Notes: generated by a model from the sequence alone, not told the origin. Shown: positions 26,466-37,715, counted from the first letter of the stretch. The stretch: DNA of 64,000 bases from Agrococcus jejuensis (GCF_007679035.1 NZ_VEFR01000001.1:1383925-1447924); one strand, 5' to 3'. Numbers and translations: made by a program.

Positions 26466-27667
26466 GGGTGATCGCGGCGACGTTCGTCGAGGCGATCGCG
26501 CAGCTGCGCATCCACCGCGTCCGCGTGATGCTGAGCCTCGTCGGCGTCGCCGTCGCCGTGGCGGCGCTCACGGCGTCGGTCGCGATGGGCGACATCGTGC
26601 GGCAGACGTCGATCGAGTCGATGGAGGAGTCGTCGGGCAGGCCCGCGACGTTCGGCTTCTCGGCGTACGCGATGCAGGGCGATCCCCTCGACGCCGATGC
26701 GCTCGTCGAGGAGGCCGAGGCGATCGCCGAGCGCTACGACATCCGCTACATGAGCCCCGTCATGTGGCTCGGCGGCGTCGTGCAGCTCGGCGACGTGCGC
26801 ACCGACGCCCAGGTGCTGGGCGTCGGCCCCGACTACCAGACGATGCATCGCATCGAGCTCGCCGAGGGCCGCTGGTTCGTGGACTCCGACGCCGAGCGCC
26901 TCGCGCCGCCCGTCATCGTGAACCGGGACGTCATGGACATGCTGGGCGCGAGCAGCGTCGACCAGCATCCGACGATCGCGATGCCCGACGGCTCGACGGC
27001 CGTGGTCGTCGGCGTCGTCGAGGGCGCGATGTACTCCGGCTTCCCGTATCTCTTCGCGCTGCCGGACACGGCGGCCGCGCTCTCGGGCGCGGATCCCGCG
27101 TACGTGCAGCCCACGATCGAGATGTGGGTGCCGGAGGAGTCGGCGGACGCGGTGCAGACGATGGTGACGAGGGATCTGCGAGGGGCCTTCCCCGACGCGC
27201 AGGTCGACTCGTACCGGCAGGACTACGCCGCGTACTTCGACCCGGCGAACGATCCGACGGCGTTCGTGCAGCAGATCCTGCTGGGCATCTCGGGCGTCGT
27301 GCTGCTGCTCGGCGCGCTGAGCCTCGTGAACATCGCCGTCATCACGGTGCGGCATCGCGTGCGCGAGCTCGGCATCCGCCGCGCGTTCGGCGCGAGCCTG
27401 TCCCGGGTGTTCGTCGGGGTCATGCTCGAGTCCGTGGTCGGCACCGTCGTCGCGGGCGTCGTCGGCATCATGCTCGTCGTGCTCGCGTACCGGCTGCTGC
27501 TCGTCGAGCAGGTCCTCCCGCTGGGGCTGCCGGGCGACCTGCCCGCCTTCCCCGTCTGGGCGGCCGTGGTGGGCCTCGTGGTCGCGACGGCCGTCGGCGC
27601 GATCGCCGGCATCATCCCGGCCGTCGTCGCCGTGCGGTCGAAGGTCATCGACGCCATCCGGTTCTGA
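26462..27667 (+). CDS. ABC transporter permease (MacB/FtsX type)
   Basis: The 401-residue protein has one N-terminal membrane helix (about 20-42), a large extracytoplasmic MacB-type domain (about 45-270) and three C-terminal helices in the FtsX domain, with the conserved turn VRHRVRELGIRRAFGAS. Together with the upstream adaptor and ATPase it forms a MacAB-like mechanotransducing transporter of a Gram-positive cell. Start and stop of neighbours overlap as ATGA. A terminator hairpin follows 14 nt after the stop. Confidence 0.92.
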   Translation: MRVIAATFVEAIAQLRIHRVRVMLSLVGVAVAVAALTASVAMGDIVRQTSIESMEESSGRPATFGFSAYAMQGDPLDADALVEEAEAIAERYDIRYMSPVMWLGGVVQLGDVRTDAQVLGVGPDYQTMHRIELAEGRWFVDSDAERLAPPVIVNRDVMDMLGASSVDQHPTIAMPDGSTAVVVGVVEGAMYSGFPYLFALPDTAAALSGADPAYVQPTIEMWVPEESADAVQTMVTRDLRGAFPDAQVDSYRQDYAAYFDPANDPTAFVQQILLGISGVVLLLGALSLVNIAVITVRHRVRELGIRRAFGASLSRVFVGVMLESVVGTVVAGVVGIMLVVLAYRLLLVEQVLPLGLPGDLPAFPVWAAVVGLVVATAVGAIAGIIPAVVAVRSKVIDAIRF

Positions 27668-27681
27668 TGCTCGGTGCCGCC

Positions 27682-27717
27682 GTGCCGCATCGCGACCCGC
27701 GTGTCGCGGTGCGGCAC
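27682..27717 (+). terminator. Terminator of the MacAB-like operon
   Basis: Arms 27682-27696 (GTGCCGCATCGCGAC) and 27703-27717 pair over 15 bp with a single G-T wobble and a 6-nt loop. Confidence 0.8.
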
Positions 27718-27763
27718 GGTGCGCCTCACGGGCAGCGCGCCGCCGCGCGGCTACCGTGACGGC

Positions 27764-30487
27764 ATGGTCACCACGAAGCCGACGCGCACGCCTGCCGCCA
27801 AGCGCGCGACCTCGAAGACGCAGTCCTCGAAGACGTCCGCGCGCGGGCAGTCGTCGACGCGCGCGCAGACGAAGGTCCTGCCCGCAGCCGAGGAGCGCGC
27901 GAACCCGCTCGCGCGCGCCTGGATGGGCCTCGCGCACCTCGCCGGCGGCACCGCCCGCGTGTTCGGTCGCGAGTCGCTCGCGAAGGAGGAGCGCCGCGAC
28001 GGCGTGCCGTTCCTGCTCACGCTGCTGGCGCTCGCCGGCGCGGTCGTCGAGTGGATCCTGCCGGCGAACCCCGTGACGGGCGCGCTGAGCGACTTCACGT
28101 TCGGCGGCCTCCTCGGCCAGGTCGCGCTCGCGCTGCCCGTCGTGCTCGCGCTGCTGGCGCTGTGGATGTTCCGCCACCCCGCGTCGGTCGCCGACAACGG
28201 CCGCGTCGGCGTGGGCCTCGTCATGCTGCTCGTGTCCGTGGCGACGCTGTGCCACGTCACGCTCGGCGAGCCGCAGGCCTCGGCGGGCCTGCCCGCGGTC
28301 GCGACGGCGGGCGGCATCCTCGGCTGGCTCGTCGCCACGCCCATCGCCGCCCTCATCACGTCCGTCGGCGCCGGCATCGTCGCGGCCCTGCTCATCGCGG
28401 TCTCGATCCTCGTCGTCACCGCGACGCCGCCGAACCGCATCGTGCAGCGCGTCGGCGACCTGTACCGCTACCTCTTCGGCATGGACCCCGAGACCGAGGA
28501 CGAGCGCGAGCGCCGCCGCGCGGAGCGGCTCGCTGCTCGCGCCGAGCGCGAGGGCGACGCCGAGGAGGGCGGCGACGACGAGTCCCTGCCGTTCTGGCGT
28601 CGCAACGCCACCGGCCGCGAGGTCGATCCCGCCTACGACACCCCCGTCATGGTCGACCGCGGCACCGGTGAGCTCACGGGCCCCGCCCCCATCGCCGCCT
28701 CCGACGACGCGACGAGCGTGCTCGAGCAGTGGGCCGAGCAGGACGCCTACGAGACCGAGGTGCTCGGGCACCTCGAGCACGCCGAGGAGGCCGTGCGCCG
28801 CATCACGGGCGAGGCGCCCGCGCTCGAGCCCGAGCCCGTCGAGCCCGAGGGCATGCAGCCGCTCGCCGGCCCGCCCACCGACCGCCCGTACCGCCTGCCG
28901 AGCATCCAGTCGCTGAACCAGGGCGAGCCCGGCAAGTCGCGCTCGCAGGCGAACGACGACATGGTCGCCGCCATCACGGGCGTGCTCGACAACTTCAAGG
29001 TCGACGCCCGCGTCACGGGCTTCTCGCGCGGCCCGACCGTCACGCGCTACGAGATCGAGGTCGGCCAGGGCGTGAAGGTCGAGCGCGTCACGGCGCTCTC
29101 GAACAACCTCGCCTACGCCGTCGCCTCGAACGAGGTGCGCATCCTCGCGCCGATCCCCGGCAAGTCGGCGATCGGCGTCGAGATCCCGAACCCCGACCGC
29201 GAGACCGTGAAGCTCGGCGACGTGCTGCGCTCGAAGCGCGCCACCACGTCGACGCACCCCATGACGATCGGCATCGGCAAGGACGTCGAGGGCGGCTTCG
29301 TCGTCGCGAACCTCGCGAAGATGCCGCACCTGCTCGTCGCGGGCTCGACGGGCTCCGGCAAGTCGTCGTTCGTGAACTCGATGATCACGTCGATCCTCAT
29401 GCGCGCGAAGCCGTCGGAGGTGCGCATGGTGCTCGTCGACCCCAAGCGCGTCGAGCTCACCGCCTACCAGGGCGTGCCGCACCTCATCACGCCCATCATC
29501 ACGAACCCCAAGAAGGCGGCCGAGGCGCTGCAGTGGGTCGTGAAGGAGATGGACATGCGCTACGACGACCTCGCGTCGTTCGGCTTCCGGCACATCGACG
29601 ACTTCAACACCGCCGTGCGCGAGGGCTCGCTCGCCCTGCCGCCCGGCAGCGAGCGCGTGCTCAAGCCGTATCCGTACCTGCTCGTCGTCGTCGACGAGCT
29701 CGCCGACCTCATGATGGTCGCGCCGCGCGACGTCGAGGACTCGATCGTGCGCATCACGCAGCTCGCGCGCGCCGCCGGCATCCACCTCGTGCTCGCGACG
29801 CAGCGCCCGTCGGTCGACGTCGTCACGGGACTCATCAAGGCCAACGTGCCGTCGCGCTTCGCGTTCGCGGTGTCGAGCGTGACCGACTCGCGCGTCATCC
29901 TCGACCAGCCGGGCGCCGACAAGCTCATCGGCCAGGGCGACGGCCTCTTCCTGCCCATGGGCTCGTCGAAGGCCATGCGCGTGCAGGGCGCGTGGGTCGA
30001 CGAGGCCGAGATCGCCCGCGTCGTGCAGCACGTCACGGGGCAGGCGCAGCCCGACTACCGCCAGGACGTCGAGGAGGTGGCGACGAAGAAGGAGATCGAC
30101 GCCGACATCGGCGACGACCTCGAGGACCTGTGCGCCGCGGCCGAGCTCGTCATCACGACGCAGTTCGGGTCGACCTCGATGCTGCAGCGCAAGCTGCGCG
30201 TGGGCTTCGCCAAGGCCGGCCGCCTCATGGACCTCATGGAGAGCCGCGAGATCGTCGGCCCGTCGGAGGGCTCGAAGGCGCGCGACGTGCTCGTGCCGCC
30301 GGACGGCCTGGCCGCCGTGCTCGCGTCGCTGCGCGGCGACGCGCCGCCCGCCGCCGCGCCCGCGGCCCCGGCGCCGCAGCGCGACCTCGTCGCGGAGGCC
30401 GAGGCGGAGGCGAACCGCGGGCTCGAGGTCGTCGACGGCGGCGACGACGACTCCGAGGACGCCTGGGGGCTCACGGGTCGCGACTGA
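27764..30487 (+). CDS. ftsK: DNA translocase FtsK
   Basis: FtsK anchors at the division septum and pumps chromosome dimers and termini through it. The 907-residue protein has four N-terminal membrane helices (about 80-230), a charged linker, the RecA-like motor with Walker [10 protein letters not shown] (about 526-534) and Walker [14 protein letters not shown], and a C-terminal winged-helix gamma domain ([30 protein letters not shown]). I chose the ATG at 27764: TACCGT (27752-27757) lies 6 nt upstream and the [14 protein letters not shown] start is lysine-rich like other FtsK. The actinobacterial ftsK-pgsA-cinA-clgR order follows. Confidence 0.95.
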   Translation: MVTTKPTRTPAAKRATSKTQSSKTSARGQSSTRAQTKVLPAAEERANPLARAWMGLAHLAGGTARVFGRESLAKEERRDGVPFLLTLLALAGAVVEWILPANPVTGALSDFTFGGLLGQVALALPVVLALLALWMFRHPASVADNGRVGVGLVMLLVSVATLCHVTLGEPQASAGLPAVATAGGILGWLVATPIAALITSVGAGIVAALLIAVSILVVTATPPNRIVQRVGDLYRYLFGMDPETEDERERRRAERLAARAEREGDAEEGGDDESLPFWRRNATGREVDPAYDTPVMVDRGTGELTGPAPIAASDDATSVLEQWAEQDAYETEVLGHLEHAEEAVRRITGEAPALEPEPVEPEGMQPLAGPPTDRPYRLPSIQSLNQGEPGKSRSQANDDMVAAITGVLDNFKVDARVTGFSRGPTVTRYEIEVGQGVKVERVTALSNNLAYAVASNEVRILAPIPGKSAIGVEIPNPDRETVKLGDVLRSKRATTSTHPMTIGIGKDVEGGFVVANLAKMPHLLVAGSTGSGKSSFVNSMITSILMRAKPSEVRMVLVDPKRVELTAYQGVPHLITPIITNPKKAAEALQWVVKEMDMRYDDLASFGFRHIDDFNTAVREGSLALPPGSERVLKPYPYLLVVVDELADLMMVAPRDVEDSIVRITQLARAAGIHLVLATQRPSVDVVTGLIKANVPSRFAFAVSSVTDSRVILDQPGADKLIGQGDGLFLPMGSSKAMRVQGAWVDEAEIARVVQHVTGQAQPDYRQDVEEVATKKEIDADIGDDLEDLCAAAELVITTQFGSTSMLQRKLRVGFAKAGRLMDLMESREIVGPSEGSKARDVLVPPDGLAAVLASLRGDAPPAAAPAAPAPQRDLVAEAEAEANRGLEVVDGGDDDSEDAWGLTGRD

Positions 30488-30517
30488 CCGGGTCGGATGC
30501 GCGAGTAGCCTGAGAGC

Positions 30518-31126
30518 ATGAGCATCCTGAGCCCGTGGCGCGGCCGCGTCTGGGCTCGTGGCGAGACCCCTGCGTCGGTCGCGAGCGTCCCGAACCTCAT
30601 CTCGGTCGTGCGCGTCGTGCTCACGCCGCTGTTCGTGTGGCTCGTGCTCGACGACGCCGGCGAGATGGGCTCGACGCGCGTCGTCGCGGCCGTGCTGTTC
30701 ATCGTGCTCATCGCGACCGACTTCGTCGACGGGCACATCGCGCGCAGCCGCAACCTCGTCACCGACTTCGGCAAGCTCTTCGACCCCATCGCCGACAAGG
30801 CCATCACGGGCGCCGGCTTCGTCGTGCTCTCGATCCTCGGCGAGCTGCCGTGGTGGATCACGATCCTCGTGCTCGTGCGCGAGATCGGCATCACGGTGCA
30901 TCGCCTCGCCATCGCGAGCGACGTCGTCATCCCCGCGACCTGGCCCGGCAAGGCGAAGACGTGGGCGCAGGCGGTCGCACTGTCGGCGGCGCTGCTGCCG
31001 CTGGCGGCGTGGATCGGCGAGACGCCGGCCGGCATCGTGCACGTCGTCACGATGACGATCGCCGTCGTGCTCACGATCGTCTCGGGCCTCGAGTACGTCT
31101 GGCACGTGCGGCCGCGTCGGCGATGA
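30518..31126 (+). CDS. pgsA: CDP-diacylglycerol-glycerol-3-phosphate 3-phosphatidyltransferase
   Basis: PgsA makes phosphatidylglycerol phosphate, the precursor of phosphatidylglycerol and cardiolipin, in the membrane. The 202-residue protein has the CDP-alcohol phosphotransferase signature in TDFVDGHIARSRNLVTDFGK plus LFDPIADK (D-G-x2-A-R-x8-G-x3-D-x3-D) and about five membrane helices. TAGCCT (30506-30511) lies 6 nt before the ATG. It overlaps cinA (ATGA). Other members of the family, such as phosphatidylinositol phosphate synthase, are less likely given the ftsK-cinA context. Confidence 0.9.
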   Translation: MSILSPWRGRVWARGETPASVASVPNLISVVRVVLTPLFVWLVLDDAGEMGSTRVVAAVLFIVLIATDFVDGHIARSRNLVTDFGKLFDPIADKAITGAGFVVLSILGELPWWITILVLVREIGITVHRLAIASDVVIPATWPGKAKTWAQAVALSAALLPLAAWIGETPAGIVHVVTMTIAVVLTIVSGLEYVWHVRPRRR

Positions 31127-31626
31127 CCGCCGCCGACGTCGTGCGCCTCGCTCGCGAGGCGGGGGCGACGATCGCGGTCGCCGAGTCGCTCACGGGCGGC
31201 GCGCTCGCGAGCGCGATCGTCGACGTGCCCGGCGCCTCGGCGGTGCTGCGCCTGGGCGTCGTCGCGTACGACACGGCCATGAAGGCGTCGGTGCTGGGCG
31301 TCGACGCCGCGCTGCTCGCCGAGCGCGGCGCCGTCGACGGCGAGGTCGCGGCACGGATGGCCGTGGGCGCTCGGCTGCTCGCCGACGTGGGCGGGCCCGC
31401 GACGATCGGCGTCGCGACGACGGGCGTCGCCGGCCCCGAGCCGCAGGACGGGCACGCCGTGGGGGAGGTGCACGTGGGCCTCGCGACCGCCGACGGCGCC
31501 CGCTCGATCCGGCTCGACCTCGCAGGGGACCGTGCCGGGATCCGTGCGGCGACGGTCGCTGCGGCCCTCGACGCGCTCGCGGCGGAGCTCGCGGCACCGC
31601 CGCCCACGATCACAGCCCATCCATAG
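31123..31626 (+). CDS. CinA C-terminal domain protein (nicotinamide-nucleotide amidase, PncC)
   Basis: The 167-residue protein is the stand-alone C-terminal CinA domain, with AVAESLTGGALASAIVDVPGAS, YDTAMKASVLGV and ATTGVAGPEPQDGHAVGEV. Proteins of this domain deamidate nicotinamide mononucleotide in pyridine nucleotide recycling. The N-terminal molybdopterin-like domain of full-length CinA is absent, as is common in actinobacteria. It overlaps pgsA by 4 bases and precedes clgR. Confidence 0.9.
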   Translation: MTAADVVRLAREAGATIAVAESLTGGALASAIVDVPGASAVLRLGVVAYDTAMKASVLGVDAALLAERGAVDGEVAARMAVGARLLADVGGPATIGVATTGVAGPEPQDGHAVGEVHVGLATADGARSIRLDLAGDRAGIRAATVAAALDALAAELAAPPPTITAHP

Positions 31627-31663
31627 GCGCGGTGGGGTCCGAACTGGAATACGAGATGTGACA

Positions 31664-31703
31664 CTGACGTTGTCAGATCTTGGCGGGGCGACAGCGGTAG
31701 GCT
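31664..31703 (+). promoter_or_regulatory. clgR promoter region with inverted repeat
   Basis: TAGGCT (31698-31703) is the likely -10 element, giving a short leader before the ATG at 31734. An inverted repeat CTGAC-GTT-GTCAG (31664-31676) sits near the expected -35 position and could bind a regulator; ClgR is known to control its own gene in some actinobacteria, but I cannot assign this site to it. Confidence 0.45.
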
Positions 31704-31733
31704 GGTCGTCCGCCGAGGGTGAAGGGGGATCCC

Positions 31734-32063
31734 ATGGTGTTGCTGAGACAGGAGCTGGGCGACGTGCTGCGCGACGTGCGCCTGCAGCAGGGGCGCACGC
31801 TGCGCCAGGTCGCGTCGCGTGCTTCGGTCGCGCTCGGCTACCTCTCCGAGGTGGAGCGCGGTCAGAAAGAGGCGTCGAGCGAGATCCTCGCCGCCGTCGC
31901 AGAGGCGCTCGAGGTGCCGCTGTCGAGCATCCTGCGAGAGGTGGGGGACCGTCTCGCGGTGATGGAGGGCATCGAGGTGCCCGCGCTCGACCCCGCGCTG
32001 CAGCGCATCCCGGACGCCGTGCCCGACGAGCTCGTCCGCGAGCTGTCGTCGTACGCCGGCTGA
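31734..32063 (+). CDS. clgR: ClgR-type XRE family transcriptional regulator
   Basis: The 109-residue protein carries a helix-turn-helix domain (about residues 5-65, [36 protein letters not shown] in outline) and a short C-terminal tail ending in a small hydrophobic/Ala-Gly end, as in ClgR, the activator of clp protease and stress genes. The position after ftsK-pgsA-cinA and before recA is the conserved place of clgR. The ATG at 31734 follows AAGGGGG at a good distance; a GTG at 31719 is a weaker option. The C-terminal YAG end recalls ClgR's Clp-degradable alanine tail. Confidence 0.85.
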   Translation: MVLLRQELGDVLRDVRLQQGRTLRQVASRASVALGYLSEVERGQKEASSEILAAVAEALEVPLSSILREVGDRLAVMEGIEVPALDPALQRIPDAVPDELVRELSSYAG

Positions 32064-32087
32064 CGCGCGCAGACCAGACCAGACCAT

Positions 32088-32119
32088 CGAGGAGGGGCCG
32101 CGACCGCGGCCCCTCCTCG
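32088..32119 (+). terminator. clgR terminator abutting the next -10 box
   Basis: A perfect 14-bp stem (CGAGGAGGGGCCGC arm, 32088-32101 with 32106-32119) closes a 4-nt loop; TATCGT, the likely -10 of the next gene, starts 2 nt later. Confidence 0.85.
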
Positions 32120-32135
32120 TCTATCGTGAGGGACC

Positions 32136-32357
32136 ATGCGCACGAGCGAGCTCCAGCGAGCGGTCGACGACGAGTTCGGCCGCCTCGGCGCCGTGCTGCT
32201 CGCCGACCAGGTGCTGCCCGGCCTCGATGGCCGCACGGGCGAGCAGGCGCTCGCCGACGGCGTCGCGCCGCGCGACGTCTGGCTCGCGCTGTGCGAGGCG
32301 CAGGACGTGCCGGCATCGCGCCGGCACGGCGCCGGTCGACGCGCGCCGCTGCGCTGA
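32136..32357 (+). CDS. DUF3046 family protein
   Basis: The 73-residue protein matches the small actinobacterial DUF3046 family (an RAVDDEFG start, then [38 protein letters not shown] in outline), which is found just upstream of recA. Function is unknown. It is soluble and mostly helical. TATCGT (32122-32127) stands 8 nt before the ATG. The conserved link to recA suggests, but does not prove, a role in DNA metabolism. Confidence 0.85.
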   Translation: MRTSELQRAVDDEFGRLGAVLLADQVLPGLDGRTGEQALADGVAPRDVWLALCEAQDVPASRRHGAGRRAPLR

Positions 32358-32394
32358 CGCGCGCCCGGGTCGGGGCGACACGCCGCATCCGCGT

Positions 32395-32424
32395 TCGAAG
32401 ATCCGTTCGAACCCGTCGTACGCT
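32395..32424 (+). promoter_or_regulatory. LexA box and promoter of recA
   Basis: TCGAAG-ATCC-GTTCGA (32395-32410) matches the actinobacterial SOS box TCGAAC-N4-GTTCGA at 11 of 12 positions. TACGCT (32419-32424) is the likely -10, so the box covers the -35 region and LexA would block polymerase. The remainder of 32425-32601 is a leader of about 170 nt in which I see no strong structure, ending in GAAGGG before the recA ATG. Confidence 0.85.
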
Positions 32425-32601
32425 GATCCCGCAGCGTTCCACAGCCCGGCGCTCTGCACAGCAGGGCCATCCGCCGACCGAGTGTCGGCGGTCCCGCCTA
32501 GCGTGATCCGGGTCAAGGAACGCCGCCGGTCACCCCGGTGGCTGCGCCCGGCCGAGCATCGGCTGCCTGTGGGCGAGCGGACACGACAGAAGGGTTCAAG
32601 G

Positions 32602-33653
<1,052 letters not shown>

Positions 33654-33657
<4 letters not shown>

Positions 33658-34160
33658 GGGTCGTCGACCTCGCCGAGGTGCGCGCCGCGAAGGCGCGCGC
33701 CTCGGACGAGGCGCTCGACGTCGCCCGGCGCGCACTCGGTCGCCGAGCGCTGAGCCGTGCCGAGGTCGCGAGGCGCCTCGACGAGCACGGCGTCGAGCCC
33801 GAGGATCGCGATGCCGCGCTCGATCGACTCGAGCAGGAGGGCGCGATCGACGATCGCGCGCTCGCCGAGTCCGTCGCGGAGCGCGTGCGCAGCCGCCGCA
33901 AGGCGGGGGCCCGCGTCGTCGAGCAGGAGCTCGCCCGCCGCGGCATCGACCAGGAGCACCGCACGGCGCCGCCCTCCGACGAGGACGAGCTCGAGCGTGC
34001 CGTGGCGCTCGCCGAGCAGCGGCTGCGTCGTGGCCCGATCGACGAGGTCGCCGAGCGTCGCGTCGCGGGCATGCTCGCGCGTCGGGGGTTCTCCTCGGGC
34101 ATCTGCCGGCGCGCGATCGAGCAGGCTCGCGAGCGTCTCGGCGCGTCCGGCGCACGCTGA
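33654..34160 (+). CDS. recX: Regulatory protein RecX
   Basis: RecX binds RecA filaments and limits their activity. The 168-residue protein consists of three-helix RecX repeats ([41 protein letters not shown] in outline, then a second repeat ending [20 protein letters not shown]). It is translationally coupled to recA (ATGA overlap), the standard arrangement. One repeat is less conserved ([28 protein letters not shown]). Confidence 0.92.
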
Positions 34161-34217
34161 GCGCAGATTCAGCGGACGTTCACCGATCGTGCATCTGCCG
34201 AGGGCTATGGTGACCCC

Positions 34218-34643
34218 ATGAAGACCTCGCGCCTCCTTGCGCTGCCTGCGATCGCTGCGGCAGCTGTGCTCACGATGACCGGCTGCTTCCAGCTGCCCGG
34301 CGCACCCACGACCCCCGGCACCACGACGCCCGCCGACGGCGGCAGCGGTGGCGGCGGCGAGTCGATCGACCTGGCCGGCACGAGCTGGAGCGGTGGCGAC
34401 GGCGGCAACACCATGTCGTTCACCCTCAACGCCGACGGCACGGTCGACTTCTCCGAGTGGAACGAGCAGGGCGGCTTCGACGTCCCCGAGGACACGTGGG
34501 TCGTGTCGGGCTCCGACATCACGATCACGATCACGACGAACGAGGGCGACCTCGTCTTCACCGGCCCCGCCGCGACGGGTTCGATGAGCCTCGCGGGCTC
34601 GGGCACGGCAGCGGGCCAGACGCTCGACATCACGCAGGGCTGA
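34218..34643 (+). CDS. Small lipoprotein, first of a tandem pair
   Basis: The 141-residue protein has a signal peptide with lipobox LTMTGC, a Thr/Pro/Gly-rich linker and a compact beta-rich domain (SWSGGDGGNTMSFTLNADG, ending GQTLDITQG). It is a paralogue of the next gene: both share the motifs [ST].WSG, ..DGT..[IF][ST]EW and a [LM].[IL]TQG end. TATGGT (34206-34211) lies 6 nt before the ATG. A terminator follows, so the copies are separately transcribed. No family is recognised; the domain recalls small lipocalin-like or copper-resistance NlpE-type barrels only loosely. Confidence 0.82.
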   Translation: MKTSRLLALPAIAAAAVLTMTGCFQLPGAPTTPGTTTPADGGSGGGGESIDLAGTSWSGGDGGNTMSFTLNADGTVDFSEWNEQGGFDVPEDTWVVSGSDITITITTNEGDLVFTGPAATGSMSLAGSGTAAGQTLDITQG

Positions 34644-34662
34644 CGCCCTCCAGCAGCATCCT

Positions 34663-34698
34663 CACGAGGGCGACGGGCGCAGGCCCGTCGCCCTCGTG
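34663..34698 (+). terminator. Terminator of the first lipoprotein gene
   Basis: A perfect 16-bp stem (CACGAGGGCGACGGGC at 34663-34678 with 34683-34698) with loop GCAG, about 20 nt after the stop. Confidence 0.88.
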
Positions 34699-34773
34699 GC
34701 ATGTCGCGCTCCGGTCAGGTGACACTCATGCGGCATGCAGGGTCCGACGAGCGGCCGGGCGTACGCTCGAGGC

Positions 34774-35268
34774 ATGAAGCTCCCTCGCATCGCAGGCGTC
34801 GCAGCACTCGGCGCAGCGGCGGTCCTCACGCTCGCCGGCTGCATCCAGCTGCCCACGCCGCAGGCTCCCACGACCACCGACCCCGGCACGACCGAACCCG
34901 GCACGACCGACCCCGGCACGACGCCGGCGACGTCGGAGCCCGCGGCCGACCCGGGCGACGCGCTCGTCGACACGCAGTGGTCCGGCACGTCCAACGGCCC
35001 CGACAGCGCGATCGACGTCGTCTTCACGTTCGAGGACGACGGCACGCTCTACATCACCGAGTGGAGCGGTCAGGACGACACCCCGTTCGACGACCCCACG
35101 GACACGTGGTCGCTGGACGGCTCGACGCTCTCGCTCACCCTCTCGAACATCCAGGAGATCCGGCAGATCGACTTCACCGGCGAGTTCTCCGGCTCGTCGC
35201 CCATCCAGCTCACCGGCACCGACGGCCTCGGCGCCAGCGGCTACACGATGACCCTCACGCAGGGCTGA
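34774..35268 (+). CDS. Small lipoprotein, second of a tandem pair
   Basis: The 164-residue protein has a signal peptide with lipobox LTLAGC, a Thr/Pro/Asp-rich linker containing an imperfect [11 protein letters not shown] repeat, and a beta-rich domain similar to that of the preceding gene ([30 protein letters not shown]). TACGCT (34762-34767) lies 6 nt before the ATG. Each copy has its own promoter and terminator, which points to a duplicated transcription unit. Function unknown. Confidence 0.82.
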   Translation: MKLPRIAGVAALGAAAVLTLAGCIQLPTPQAPTTTDPGTTEPGTTDPGTTPATSEPAADPGDALVDTQWSGTSNGPDSAIDVVFTFEDDGTLYITEWSGQDDTPFDDPTDTWSLDGSTLSLTLSNIQEIRQIDFTGEFSGSSPIQLTGTDGLGASGYTMTLTQG

Positions 35269-35285
35269 TCGACCGCGAGACCACG

Positions 35286-35313
35286 AGGGGGACGGCAGGG
35301 ATGCCGTCCCCCT
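35286..35313 (+). terminator. Terminator of the second lipoprotein gene
   Basis: AGGGGGACGGCA (35286-35297) pairs with TGCCGTCCCCCT (35302-35313) over a 4-nt loop; the miaB -10 hexamer begins 6 nt later. Confidence 0.85.
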
Positions 35314-35332
35314 TCGTCGTACCCTGGAGGGC

Positions 35333-36808
35333 ATGACCAGGACGTTCGAGGTGCGCACCTTCGGCTGCCAGATGAACGTGCACGACTCCGAGCGCCTGCG
35401 CGGCTCGCTGCTCGACGCCGGCTACGCCGAGGCGGACGGCGACGAGCCCGACCTCATCGTCATCAACACGTGCGCCGTGCGCGAGAACGCCGACACGCGC
35501 CTCTACGGCACGCTCGGCCAGCTCGCGAAGACGAAGCGCGAGCGCGACGGCTTCCAGATCGCCGTCGGCGGCTGCCTCGCGCAGAAGGACCGCGGCACGA
35601 TCCTCGACAAGGCGCCCTGGGTCGACGTCGTGTTCGGCACCCACAACCTCGGCTCGCTGCCGACGCTGCTCGACCGCGCGCGCCACAACGACGAGGCGCA
35701 GATCGAGATCCTCGAGTCGCTCGAGACCTTCCCGTCGACGCTGCCGACGAAGCGGGAGTCGACCTACTCCGGCTGGGTGTCGATCTCGGTCGGCTGCAAC
35801 AACACGTGCACGTTCTGCATCGTGCCGGCGCTGCGCGGCAAGGAGCGCGATCGCAGGCCGGGCGAGATCCTCGCCGAGCTCGAGGCCCTCGCGGCCGAGG
35901 GCGTCATGGAGATCACGCTGCTGGGGCAGAACGTGAACTCCTACGGCGTCGAGTTCGGCGACCGCCTCGCGTTCGGCAAGCTGCTGCGCGCCGCGGGCGA
36001 GATCGACGGCCTCGAGCGCATCCGCTTCACGAGCCCGCATCCGGCCGCGTTCACCGACGACGTCATCGACGCGATGGCCGAGACCGAGGCAGTGATGCCG
36101 CAGCTGCACATGCCGCTGCAGTCGGGCTCCGACCGCATCCTCAAGGCGATGCGCCGCTCGTACCGCTCGACGCGGTTCCTCGGCATCCTCGACCGCGTGC
36201 GCGATCGCATCCCCGATGCGGCGATCACGACCGACCTCATCGTCGGCTTCCCCGGCGAGACCGACGAGGACTTCGAGGACACGCTGCGCGTCGTCGAGCA
36301 GTCGCGATTCGCCTCGGCGTTCACGTTCCAGTACTCGATCCGCCCGGGCACGCCCGCCGCGACGATGCCCGACCAGCTGCCGAAGGCCGTCGTGCAGGAG
36401 CGCTTCGAGCGCCTCACTGCGCTGCAGGATCGCGTCAGCGCCGAGGAGAACCAGCGGCAGGTCGGCCGTGTCGTCGACGTGCTCGTCGCCGCGGGCGAGG
36501 GCCGCAAGGATGCCGAGACGCACCGCATCTCGGGCCGCGCCCCCGACAACCGCCTCGTGCACCTCGTGCCCGGCGAGCACGCGCTGCGGCCGGGCGACGT
36601 CGCGACGGTCGAGATCACGCGGGCCGCTCCGTTCTTCCTCGAGGCGGATGCCGGCCCCGTCGCCGTGCGCCGCACGCGCGCAGGCGACGCCTGGGACCTG
36701 GCGCAGGCCGACTCGTGCGGCGTGCCCGTGCGCCCCGGCACGCCGCTGGGCGCCCAGCCCGTCGGCCCCGTGCCGGTGAGCCTCGGCATGCCGACGCTGC
36801 GCGTCTGA
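35333..36808 (+). CDS. miaB: tRNA-2-methylthio-N6-dimethylallyladenosine synthase
   Basis: MiaB is a radical-SAM enzyme that adds the methylthio group to i6A37 of tRNAs reading U-starting codons. The 491-residue protein has the N-terminal domain with three cluster cysteines ([30 protein letters not shown]), the radical-SAM motif GCNNTCTFC (Cys155, Cys159, Cys162) and a C-terminal TRAM domain. TACCCT (35320-35325) lies 7 nt before the ATG. miaA, which makes its substrate, follows with a one-base overlap (TGATG). Confidence 0.97.
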   Translation: MTRTFEVRTFGCQMNVHDSERLRGSLLDAGYAEADGDEPDLIVINTCAVRENADTRLYGTLGQLAKTKRERDGFQIAVGGCLAQKDRGTILDKAPWVDVVFGTHNLGSLPTLLDRARHNDEAQIEILESLETFPSTLPTKRESTYSGWVSISVGCNNTCTFCIVPALRGKERDRRPGEILAELEALAAEGVMEITLLGQNVNSYGVEFGDRLAFGKLLRAAGEIDGLERIRFTSPHPAAFTDDVIDAMAETEAVMPQLHMPLQSGSDRILKAMRRSYRSTRFLGILDRVRDRIPDAAITTDLIVGFPGETDEDFEDTLRVVEQSRFASAFTFQYSIRPGTPAATMPDQLPKAVVQERFERLTALQDRVSAEENQRQVGRVVDVLVAAGEGRKDAETHRISGRAPDNRLVHLVPGEHALRPGDVATVEITRAAPFFLEADAGPVAVRRTRAGDAWDLAQADSCGVPVRPGTPLGAQPVGPVPVSLGMPTLRV

Positions 36809-37701
36809 TGCTCGCGGTCGTCGGAGCGACGGGCACGGGCAAGTCGCAGCTCGCGCTCGACGTCGCCGCGGCGCTCGCCGAGCGCGGTCGTGCCGCGGAG
36901 GTCGTGAACGCGGACGCGATGCAGCTGTATCGGGGCATGGACGTGGGCACGGCGAAGCTCTCCGTCGCCGAGCGGCAGGGCGTGCCGCATCACCTCATGG
37001 ACGCGCTCGACGTCACGGACGAGGCGAGCGTCGCCTGGTACCAGCCGCGCGCCCGCGAGGCGGTCGCGGCCATCGCGGCGCGCGGCGCCGTGCCCATCCT
37101 CGTCGGCGGCAGCGGGCTCTACGCGTCGAGCGTGCTGGGTCCGCTCGACTTCCCGGGCACCGACGTCGCGCTGCGGCAGGAGCTCGAGGCGGACCTCGAG
37201 CGCGACGGCGCCGCGGCGATGCACGCGCGTCTCGCCGCGGTCGACGCCCGCGCGGCCGACGCGATCGGGCCGCACAACGGCCGCAGGCTCGTGCGTGCCC
37301 TCGAGGTCGTGACGTCGACGGGGGAGCCCTTCCCCGTGGGACTCCCCGACGTCGCGCCCGGCACGACGATCGTGCACGTGCGACGCGAGCGCTCGGCCCT
37401 CGTCGAGGCGCTCGACGCGCGCGTGGAGCGGATGTGGGCGCAGGGCATGCTCGACGAGGTCCGGACGCTCGTCGACGCCGGCCTCGAGCAGGGCACGACC
37501 GCCCAGGCGGCGATCGGCTACCGACAGGCGCTCGACCAGCTGCACGGCCGGATCGACGAGGCCGAGGCGATCGCGCGCACGCAGCACCTCACGCGCCGGT
37601 ATGCGCGCAGGCAGGTGTCGTGGTTCCAGCGCTACCCGGCCCTCGACGTCGACGGCCCCGCCGGCGCCGCCGGCATCGCCGAGGGGCTGCTCGCGACCTA
37701 G
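36808..37701 (+). CDS. miaA: tRNA dimethylallyltransferase
   Basis: MiaA transfers a dimethylallyl group to A37 of tRNA, the step before MiaB. The 297-residue protein has the P-loop GATGTGKS (residues 6-13), the [17 protein letters not shown] motif, VGGSGLY and the zone [12 protein letters not shown]. It starts one base inside the miaB stop. dapF follows; its -10 hexamer begins 2 nt after the miaA stop. Confidence 0.96.
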   Translation: MLAVVGATGTGKSQLALDVAAALAERGRAAEVVNADAMQLYRGMDVGTAKLSVAERQGVPHHLMDALDVTDEASVAWYQPRAREAVAAIAARGAVPILVGGSGLYASSVLGPLDFPGTDVALRQELEADLERDGAAAMHARLAAVDARAADAIGPHNGRRLVRALEVVTSTGEPFPVGLPDVAPGTTIVHVRRERSALVEALDARVERMWAQGMLDEVRTLVDAGLEQGTTAQAAIGYRQALDQLHGRIDEAEAIARTQHLTRRYARRQVSWFQRYPALDVDGPAGAAGIAEGLLAT

Positions 37702-37715
37702 GTAGGCTCGACGTC

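Noticed and set aside
24577..27667. A horizontally acquired transporter island at the MacAB-like operon.
   Set aside because: Base composition, overlap style and promoter type match the neighbours, and no mobile element or direct repeat flanks it.
26096..31105. A minus-strand open frame of 1669 codons antisense to the ABC permease, ftsK and pgsA, and similar long antisense frames elsewhere (for example 10316-14647 and 56804-59428).
   Set aside because: At this GC content stops are rare on the opposite strand of real genes. The translations are Arg/His/Asp-rich low-complexity sequence, and the sense strands encode clear known proteins.
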